From assembly GCA_030836365.1 (NCBI GenBank), contig JAURQB010000192.1, forward strand, positions 1-20,282: a DNA stretch of 20,282 nucleotides. The letters are read 5' to 3'. Below are positions 14,914-20,282 of this stretch, one piece after another. The notes beneath the pieces are model-generated. The model was not told where the DNA came from and searched no databases. It saw nothing but the letters and a program-made list of their open reading frames with translations. Each line of letters starts with the position of its first letter. The stretch's first letter is position 1. The translations under genes and the position numbers were made by a program. This stretch comes from Bdellovibrionota bacterium (lineage in GTDB: Bacteria; Bdellovibrionota; Bacteriovoracia; Bacteriovoracales; Bacteriovoracaceae).

Positions 14914-16241
14914 TATTGTCGATTTTTAACAATTTTATAAAAAGATTTTTGCCGTAGCTCTTCTAACGTAAGACCCGTTGCTAAAATATCTTTCTCTTCT
15001 ATTGCACCACAATTATACGCTTTGATAAAAAAGTTTAAAAGCCCTTGACCTGTTGCCGCATCATCAAAAACATCTCCAACAAGAGTCGCCTTTGCGGCAA
15101 CTTCAATAAAATTTTTTAAGCGAACACTCGCCTGCTTGAGACTTTGTAAAAAGAAGGTGTAAACCGCAGCATATCGCACGGGAAGTTGCCCTGGATGAAG
15201 ATCCCATCCCTGATAAAATCCTGTTTCTAACGAGTGCCACGTATGCTTGTAACTTAATCTCCACGCATCATGAACAACCTTCATGTTTTCTTCTTTTTGT
15301 GAAGCTGTTAATTCGCCCCGATGAGGCCCAACTGGCATTACATTTGTTGCCCCATCACTGAGCCATACACCTGTGCCAGCGAAGGTTGCTTTCATTAAGT
15401 GTTTTGCAAAATCACACGCCTGATGATTCATGTGTTGATGATCAGCAATGACATCAACAGAGGCCGTAAAGTCATAGGTGCCAAAGTGAGCACCACGACA
15501 ACGACCTTTCGCCGCTTTTAACATTTCAGGCATCGCCATTCGGCCATTCATATCAAATAAGGTCTGAGTTGCCTCAACCATAAACTCCATTTTTAATGAT
15601 TTCGCAGCTAAATCTAGTTTATTTTCTAGCCGCTCGAATGCGCCAACTAACGTTTCGACTTGGGAAACATGAGAAATTTTCGGAAGCGTGACAACAAAGT
15701 TTTCAGGAATTTTTCCTTCGCCCTCTTTGACTAAATTTGTGACAAATAAATCAAGCGTCCGTAAACTTCGTCCAATTAATTCATTGGTAAATGATTTAAT
15801 TCTAATTCCAATAAAAGGAGGGATCGTTTTTTCTTTCATCCCCTTGGCTAATTCTGTACTGGCCGAAATCGCAACCGCATCTTCTTCGTCATTTGGTCTA
15901 TTGCCAAAACCATCTTCGAAATCAATTCTAAAATCCTCAACCGCCTCATTTTTTAATTTATTCATCACGCGAGAGTAAACATCCGCTGAAAGCTCCCGAG
16001 GAATGGAAAGCGCAGTTGAAAATGCCTGCTCATTAGGTGCATTTTCTTCCATAAACTTTAATGAAAGTGAGGATAGTTTTTTTGCAGTATCGGACTTAAA
16101 TAGGTGCGCGCCTCCATAAACGGTTTGGACAGGTTGCCTATCTGCAGAGTCACCTGGATACATTAAATCAACTTCTTGATTATGTTGAATTAGATTACTT
16201 GTTAACGTGATGAAGTCATTTTGATCTAAGCTTGTATTCAT
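14913..16241 (-). CDS. CitE/HpcH aldolase-superfamily protein of the urate cluster (DUF6986-like)
   Basis: A 442-residue soluble protein with the TIM-barrel pattern of the HpcH/HpaI/CitE and malate-synthase superfamily. Visible elements are an acidic loop DFEDGFGNRPNDEED (107-121), an active-site type Arg in GIRIKSF (145-151), the strand VVTLPKI (183-189), a candidate metal-binding Glu in the strand MEFMVEATQT (218-227), and HFGTYDFTASVDV (252-264), equivalent to the metal-binding Gly-x-x-Asp loop of CitE. I recognise it as the DUF6986-type protein often found with ureide-degradation genes. The reaction is not established to my knowledge. Since urate breakdown can yield glyoxylate, a glyoxylate-handling (malate-synthase-like) role is a reasonable inference. 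Its AGAGGA ribosome site lies inside the last codons of the HIU hydrolase gene, 3 nt upstream. Confidence 0.75.
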   Translation of the reverse strand: MNTSLDQNDFITLTSNLIQHNQEVDLMYPGDSADRQPVQTVYGGAHLFKSDTAKKLSSLSLKFMEENAPNEQAFSTALSIPRELSADVYSRVMNKLKNEAVEDFRIDFEDGFGNRPNDEEDAVAISASTELAKGMKEKTIPPFIGIRIKSFTNELIGRSLRTLDLFVTNLVKEGEGKIPENFVVTLPKISHVSQVETLVGAFERLENKLDLAAKSLKMEFMVEATQTLFDMNGRMAMPEMLKAAKGRCRGAHFGTYDFTASVDVIADHQHMNHQACDFAKHLMKATFAGTGVWLSDGATNVMPVGPHRGELTASQKEENMKVVHDAWRLSYKHTWHSLETGFYQGWDLHPGQLPVRYAAVYTFFLQSLKQASVRLKNFIEVAAKATLVGDVFDDAATGQGLLNFFIKAYNCGAIEEKDILATGLTLEELRQKSFYKIVKNRQ

Positions 16242-16244
16242 TTT

Positions 16245-16586
16245 TTAAGATCCTCTATAAGTTGAGTAACCATGTGCATTTAATAATAAAGGTACATGAT
16301 AATGTTCATTCGTATTTTTCAGGTAAAATTCTATAGAAACATGGGGGTAAAAACTCTCTCGCCCCTGACTTTTAAAATAATCTTCCACCTCAAAAGAAAT
16401 TTTGTAGCGCCCCTCTTTTATATCATAGGTCAACCAATCAATCACTCGGCCATCATTATCAGTGGTGCCACGACCAATATTCGTCCAAGCACCATCATTG
16501 AAAACTTCTAAGGAAATATTCACACCTCTGGCCGGTTTTCCAATCTCGGTATCTAATATATGGGAGGTTATTTTACTTTTGGTCAT
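16245..16586 (-). CDS. uraH: 5-hydroxyisourate hydrolase (transthyretin-related)
   Basis: A 113-residue enzyme hydrolysing 5-hydroxyisourate to OHCU, the second step of urate breakdown. It has the expected size and all family marks: ITSHILD with His9, GRVIDW with Arg47, YHVPLLLN with His97, and the C-terminal tetrapeptide YRGS (110-113), the signature that separates HIU hydrolases from transthyretin. No signal peptide is present, so it is cytoplasmic. Its ATG overlaps the stop of the decarboxylase gene (ATGA), and GGAGAA lies about 8 nt before the start, showing translational coupling with the next enzyme of the pathway. Confidence 0.95.
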   Translation of the reverse strand: MTKSKITSHILDTEIGKPARGVNISLEVFNDGAWTNIGRGTTDNDGRVIDWLTYDIKEGRYKISFEVEDYFKSQGRESFYPHVSIEFYLKNTNEHYHVPLLLNAHGYSTYRGS

Positions 16587-17107
16587 AATAATTTCTCCAA
16601 TCTAATTTTTGTAATTTTAAATTGCTCATCAGCAGCAATTTGCATTTCTTCATTATTATCGTTATTAATTCTGCTTTTAAGCATCGCTAACATTTCAGCG
16701 GCACTTTTGCCCGTAGCGCACACAATAAAAATAAAACCAAATTTTTTAAGATATTTTTTATTGTAATCAGCTAGCTCTAGTAAAACTTCCTCACGAGCAA
16801 CGCCCACACCACTTTGTTCTCCAGTGGCCCAATCACTTGTACTGCCATATTTTTTTTCCAGTGTCGACAAATCTCCAATTTGAGGATGCCCCGAAAATGC
16901 TTCAAGCCAATCTCTTTCACCTAGGCTTTCCCAAACTTTTTTTGCCTCATCCATCAAGTGAATCATGCTTTCAAATGGTCTTCTCTTGGCCAGATTTTCA
17001 ACCCATGCCATCGAGCTACAGCAGTTAAAAAATTCTTGGTGAAGTTCAGGTCGGGGTAACCTATTTAAGTGCTCAAGGGTTAATTTTTTTGAAGAAGCCA
17101 AACTCAT
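16583..17107 (-). CDS. uraD: OHCU decarboxylase
   Basis: The enzyme decarboxylates 2-oxo-4-hydroxy-4-carboxy-5-ureidoimidazoline to S-allantoin. I choose ATG 17107 (174 aa) over ATG 17122. A GGGGGAG ribosome site lies just before it, and this start gives a one-base TAATG overlap with the allantoicase stop. Motifs are FSGHPQIGD (catalytic His74), SDWATGEQSGV (Glu97) and FIFIVCATGKSAAEML near residues 130-145, all standard for the family. The protein is all-helical with no signal peptide. Position between allantoicase and HIU hydrolase, overlapping both, marks a tightly coupled operon. Confidence 0.95.
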   Translation of the reverse strand: MSLASSKKLTLEHLNRLPRPELHQEFFNCCSSMAWVENLAKRRPFESMIHLMDEAKKVWESLGERDWLEAFSGHPQIGDLSTLEKKYGSTSDWATGEQSGVGVAREEVLLELADYNKKYLKKFGFIFIVCATGKSAAEMLAMLKSRINNDNNEEMQIAADEQFKITKIRLEKLL

Positions 17108-18117
17108 TAAATTCTCCCCCATAACCTCAGCCTACTCACACCGCCGTCTGGAAAAATCTGAAGTTTAACATGAGTTGCTTTAATTTTATTAATCTCATCA
17201 CTTTTAAAAAAATGTTGATGATCTGCTTGAAGCTTCGTTTCTCCTAAAAGCGGTTGCCAATTTGCTTGGTCAAATTTTTCTAATGAAAATTCTCCTACAT
17301 CTCCCATGTCACATACTTCAATTGAAAAGCGGTCCGGATAATTACCTTTAAAATGAGCAGTATCTAACTCGATTTCCTCAATCTCTCCCGCCCTTCCAAG
17401 ACTTAAGATTACCCAGTCATTGCCAGGAGTTCTTCTGCGCTTGGTTTCCCAACCATCACCCATATTAACGCCGCGGCCTGGTGCAATTAAATTTTCCATG
17501 CGGGAAAAAAACATATCATTGCAATGAAGCGCTCGACCTTGATTATAGACAGAAACAAGATCAACTAAATCTCCTGCACTATATTTTTCCCAGTCAGTTT
17601 TCACTTCACCATAAACCCTAAATCTGGCCACTCCACCATCTGGATAAATGTGCAAGCGTAGATGTGTCCATTGCCGATCGTCATCAATTTCACAGAAGTT
17701 TTGGCTACCAGGATCCAGTGGGGATTTTGCTAAAATTTCAGTCCATTCCGTCGAATCATCAATATCTCCTTTAACATCACAAGCTTCTATCGAAGCAAAA
17801 GGAGGATGATTGCCTAAAAAGTGATTTGTATCGATATCAAAACCACGAATGACGCCTCTTGCTCCCAATTTGATATCTGCGTAATCATGGCCTTCCACGC
17901 GCTTTCTCCGGGACTCCCATCCATCCATCCACTTTCCGCGTTCCGTGTATTTATCCACGACAAAAATTCCACGACCTGGCTTAATCAGATTTTCTTTTTC
18001 TGCAAAAAAGTCATCCGTGGCGTACAAAACTTCCGCCCCCAAACGCTCCTCAGCTAAGTTCACATACTTTTTACTTAATCGGTCATCATGGGGCTTGCCC
18101 GTTAAAATTTGCTCCAC
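17107..18117 (-). CDS. alc: Allantoicase
   Basis: The enzyme hydrolyses allantoate to ureidoglycolate and urea. From GTG 18117 the protein is 336 residues, the usual length; GAGGA lies 5 nt before this start, while the longer TTG start at 18165 adds 16 residues that do not look like family sequence. It contains the expected two tandem beta-sandwich repeats. Each repeat carries FF...NLI-PGRG (DDFFAEKENLIKPGRG and MFFSRMENLIAPGRG), DGWE-(S/T)-(K/R)R, a segment with a GNYP or GNHP motif (HFLGNHPP, HFKGNYPD), and a closing PDGGVARFRVYG or PDGGVSRLRLWG. It is the first gene of the minus-strand operon. Allantoinase, which would make its substrate, is not in the window. Confidence 0.93.
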   Translation of the reverse strand: MEQILTGKPHDDRLSKKYVNLAEERLGAEVLYATDDFFAEKENLIKPGRGIFVVDKYTERGKWMDGWESRRKRVEGHDYADIKLGARGVIRGFDIDTNHFLGNHPPFASIEACDVKGDIDDSTEWTEILAKSPLDPGSQNFCEIDDDRQWTHLRLHIYPDGGVARFRVYGEVKTDWEKYSAGDLVDLVSVYNQGRALHCNDMFFSRMENLIAPGRGVNMGDGWETKRRRTPGNDWVILSLGRAGEIEEIELDTAHFKGNYPDRFSIEVCDMGDVGEFSLEKFDQANWQPLLGETKLQADHQHFFKSDEINKIKATHVKLQIFPDGGVSRLRLWGRI

Positions 18118-18186
18118 TAGATTCCTCACAAAATTTTGAATGAAAGATGGGCAAAAGACTATCAACCCCCTGTAAATAAATCAATT

Positions 18187-18204
18187 TTTATAGTGCTTAC
18201 ACTA
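18187..18204 (-). promoter_or_regulatory. Putative operator and -10 element for the alc operon
   Basis: TAGTGCTTACACTA (18191-18204) is an inverted repeat with 5-bp arms and a 4-nt centre. It overlaps a minus-strand TATAAA (18192-18187) about 70 nt before the allantoicase GTG; no good -35 box is spaced to match. A repressor binding here could control the minus-strand operon and perhaps the divergent puuD-like gene. Confidence 0.35.
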
Positions 18205-18224
18205 CGCAACAACAGGCCTTTTAT

Positions 18225-18252
18225 TTGACGATGATTCGCTGGAAAATATAGA
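18225..18252 (+). promoter_or_regulatory. Predicted promoter for the puuD-like gene
   Basis: TTGACG (18225-18230) and TATAGA (18247-18252) are 16 nt apart and end about 30 nt before the ATG at 18283. They lie in the divergent gap between allantoicase and the urate hydroxylase gene. Confidence 0.5.
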
Positions 18253-18282
18253 CTTTCCTTTCCACAAAACCTGGGAATTATC

Positions 18283-19953
18283 ATGATTGATCATATCTAC
18301 GACTGGCTCGCACTTCTTGGACGTTGGGCACACATCATCACCGGAGTTGCTTGGATTGGCTCATCCTTTTTTTTTATGTGGCTTGACTCAGGACTTGAAA
18401 AACATGACCAATTAGAGGAAGGGGTTGAAGGAGAATTATTTCTCGTCCATTCAGGTGGATATTATAAAATTCACAAAAAACTATTCGGACATGGACAATT
18501 ACCAAAAATGCTTCATTGGTTTAAATGGGAAGCAGCTTTCACCGTTATAACAGGTTACTTTTTACTTGGAGTCGTTTACTACGCAGGTGGATCCACAATG
18601 ATGGTAGATGACACGATCGCTAACATTTCTGGTGCATTAAGTATTTTTATTGGACTTGGCGGCCTAATCGTCAGTTGGTTTATTTATGATTGGGTATGGA
18701 GTAATCTCGGGCGTAAAGGTTATCTCCCAACTCTTATTACAGGCATTTTGATCCTTCTCTTCACCATACTTTTTACCGAGACTCTATCTGGACGTGCTGC
18801 CTATATTCATATTGGCGCCATGCTTGGGACATGGATGGTTTTAAACGTATGGGTTCATATTATTCCTAATCAAAGAAAAATGCTTAATCAGGCAAAAGAA
18901 AATGAACCTGTTCAATATTCATTAGGAGAGCAAGCAAAATATCGCTCCGTTCATAATAACTATTTCACGCTACCAGTGATTTTTATTATGATCAGTAACC
19001 ACTATCCCATGACTTTTGGCCATGAGTTTTCTTACGTGATCATTATTTTAATGTTCATTCTTGGTGCCTTCGTTCGCCACTATTTTAACCTTACAAATAA
19101 TGGAGAGGCTTCTAAACTTTGGGTCTTTGTTCCAGCTGGGTTTGCATTGGTTATCGCTTTCATGATGACTGCACCAGACGGAAGTTTTACTCACTCTCCG
19201 AGTTTAGAGAAAAAACAACACTCTAAAAAATCCCACATGCATGCTGGCCATCAACATGCATCTAAAAACGCTGCCACAAATAATACAACCCCATCAGAAA
19301 CTAGCGAGAAAAAAACGCTCGAATATACAACAACGATTAAAGGGTCCGTTTATTTTGATGGCGTTATTCCCTCACCTAAAAAGCTCAAACTTCCTGGCGC
19401 GTGTGCGAAACAGCATGATGGAGATGTTTTCCAAAATGATGTTCAACTGAATGGGAATAAATTAAAAAATGTGATGATCTATATTTCTCAAGGACATGAG
19501 CAACTTTCACGCACTGCTGTTCCTACAACTGAAATTGAAATTGATCAGAGAGGTTGTATTTACCGGCCACGTATCACGGTTACTCGCGCTGGACAGCCGG
19601 TTACTTTTATTAACAGTGACCCTATTTTTCATAACGTGAAGGCAAACGCGCGCCGGAATAAAAAATTCAACCAAGGAATGCCGCGGAAAGACCAGCGCCT
19701 CACCAAAGTCTTCACAAAAAATGAAATTACAGTTCACGCGAAATGCTCAGTACACCCCTGGATGGGTGCACATATTGGTGTTTTCGATCATCAATGGTTT
19801 TCAAAAACAGATGAAGCAGGAAACTTTCAATTACCCAAACTTCCAAGTGGTGAATACACTTTAACTTTTTGGCATGAGGTATTTGGTGAACAAAATAAAC
19901 AGATCTTTATTAGTAATGAGAAAGAGGTCATATTAGATCACCATTACAATTAG
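18283..19953 (+). CDS. puuD: PuuD-type membrane urate hydroxylase fused to a cupredoxin domain
   Basis: A 556-residue fusion. Residues 1-297 match the integral-membrane urate hydroxylase PuuD (formerly DUF989): GRWAHIITGVAWIGSSFFFMW near the start, about eight hydrophobic helices, HIGAMLGTWMVLNVWVHIIP (176-195), HNNYFTLPV and FVRHYFNL. PuuD oxidises urate to 5-hydroxyisourate and normally passes electrons to its own C-terminal cytochrome c domain. No CXXCH haem site exists here. Instead a His-rich linker (304-325, six His) leads to a cupredoxin-like domain (about 350-502) with type 1 copper ligands His450, Cys488, His491 and Met494 (CSVHPWM). Residues 503-555 form a carboxypeptidase-regulatory-like beta domain (TDEAGNFQLPKLPSGEYTL). 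It is divergent from the operon encoding the next two enzymes, so its role is well supported. Confidence 0.88.
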   Translation: MIDHIYDWLALLGRWAHIITGVAWIGSSFFFMWLDSGLEKHDQLEEGVEGELFLVHSGGYYKIHKKLFGHGQLPKMLHWFKWEAAFTVITGYFLLGVVYYAGGSTMMVDDTIANISGALSIFIGLGGLIVSWFIYDWVWSNLGRKGYLPTLITGILILLFTILFTETLSGRAAYIHIGAMLGTWMVLNVWVHIIPNQRKMLNQAKENEPVQYSLGEQAKYRSVHNNYFTLPVIFIMISNHYPMTFGHEFSYVIIILMFILGAFVRHYFNLTNNGEASKLWVFVPAGFALVIAFMMTAPDGSFTHSPSLEKKQHSKKSHMHAGHQHASKNAATNNTTPSETSEKKTLEYTTTIKGSVYFDGVIPSPKKLKLPGACAKQHDGDVFQNDVQLNGNKLKNVMIYISQGHEQLSRTAVPTTEIEIDQRGCIYRPRITVTRAGQPVTFINSDPIFHNVKANARRNKKFNQGMPRKDQRLTKVFTKNEITVHAKCSVHPWMGAHIGVFDHQWFSKTDEAGNFQLPKLPSGEYTLTFWHEVFGEQNKQIFISNEKEVILDHHYN

Positions 19954-19954
19954 T

Positions 19955-20282
19955 ATGATGATAATATCTCTAAGTTTAGCGGCCTTCATCACGAGTACGA
20001 TCTCTGGCACGATTGGGATGGCCGGCGGTATTTTACTTCTTAGCGCGATGACTTTTTTCATGGCCATCGATGTGATTATTCCTGTTCATGGTATCGTGCA
20101 GCTGGCCTCTAATAGCACCAGATCATTCTTATTAAGAACGCATTTTAGAAAAAAGCTGATTATCAGTTTCGGTGCTGGAGTTCCGCTCGGCGCTGGTCTA
20201 TCTACTTATCTCATTACCCAAATTTCAAATAAGCACTATTTCCTTTTGGCCATCTCTCTCATTATTTTATTTGCGCTCTTTC
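19955..20282 (+). CDS. TauE/SafE-family membrane permease, 3' truncated
   Basis: The ORF starts at ATG 19955, 1 nt after the urate hydroxylase stop (TAGT-ATG), and runs off the window. Its 109 visible residues are hydrophobic with family marks: SGTIGMAGGILLLSAM (about 17-32) and HGIVQLASNSTRSFLLR (about 45-61), typical of TauE/SafE (former DUF81) permeases. These proteins usually move sulfite, sulfonates or other small organic anions. The tight spacing suggests co-transcription with the urate hydroxylase, so a purine-derived or related anion could be its cargo, but the family name alone cannot settle this. Confidence 0.8.
   Translation, partial: MMIISLSLAAFITSTISGTIGMAGGILLLSAMTFFMAIDVIIPVHGIVQLASNSTRSFLLRTHFRKKLIISFGAGVPLGAGLSTYLITQISNKHYFLLAISLIILFALF

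Noticed and set aside
15688..15978. A 96-codon plus-strand ORF
   Set aside because: It lies wholly antisense to the DUF6986-type gene, whose frame carries clear superfamily motifs; Ser-rich shadow composition.
1..20282. tRNA, rRNA, CRISPR arrays, insertion sequences
   Set aside because: None seen: no spaced repeats, transposase motifs or cloverleaf-like segments were noticed by eye.

Overview
The window is AT-rich and gene-dense, from a Gram-negative bacterium (outer-membrane barrels, TolC-like and secretin proteins). An Flp/Tad pilus cluster full of very small, divergent genes beside AT-rich housekeeping genes suggests a predatory Bdellovibrionota-type organism (Bacteriovorax/Halobacteriovorax-like). 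This assignment is an inference; no rRNA or other taxonomic marker is present.

Layout. (1) 1-3042, plus strand: the 3' part of a TolC-family efflux protein, a putative outer-membrane barrel protein, and adenylosuccinate lyase (purB). (2) 3046-6154, minus strand: an apparent operon of a SPOR-domain membrane protein, a large outer-membrane barrel protein and mannose-1-phosphate guanylyltransferase. (3) 6260-10678, plus strand: a compact Flp/Tad-like pilus cluster. It holds a promoter, a 54-aa Flp pilin, a 57-aa membrane protein, a TadE-like protein, a 53-aa prepilin-like protein, a short CpaB/RcpC-like protein, a 109-aa secreted protein, a secretin split by a -1 frameshift at an A AAA AAC heptamer, and a CpaF/TadA-type ATPase. 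A 43-aa Lys/Arg-rich gene with its own intrinsic terminator lies antisense in the middle. (4) 10682-13313, minus strand: EttA, preceded by a probable T2SS-F/TadB-C-like membrane platform protein that may belong with the pilus cluster. (5) 13365-14886, plus strand: a small coiled-coil protein overlapping an RlmI-like RNA methyltransferase, closed by a strong bidirectional terminator. (6) 14913-20282: a divergent urate-catabolism locus. Minus strand: allantoicase, OHCU decarboxylase, 5-hydroxyisourate hydrolase and a CitE/aldolase-like protein of the DUF6986 type, tightly coupled. Plus strand: a PuuD-type membrane urate hydroxylase whose usual cytochrome c tail is replaced by a type 1 copper (cupredoxin) domain, then a TauE/SafE-type permease that runs off the end.

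How it fits together. Region 6 would take urate to allantoin (PuuD, HIU hydrolase, OHCU decarboxylase) and allantoate to ureidoglycolate plus urea (allantoicase). Allantoinase and a ureidoglycolate-cleaving enzyme are not in the window. The most novel items are the PuuD-cupredoxin fusion, the frameshifted secretin, and the tiny genes inside the pilus cluster, several of them too short for routine gene calling.
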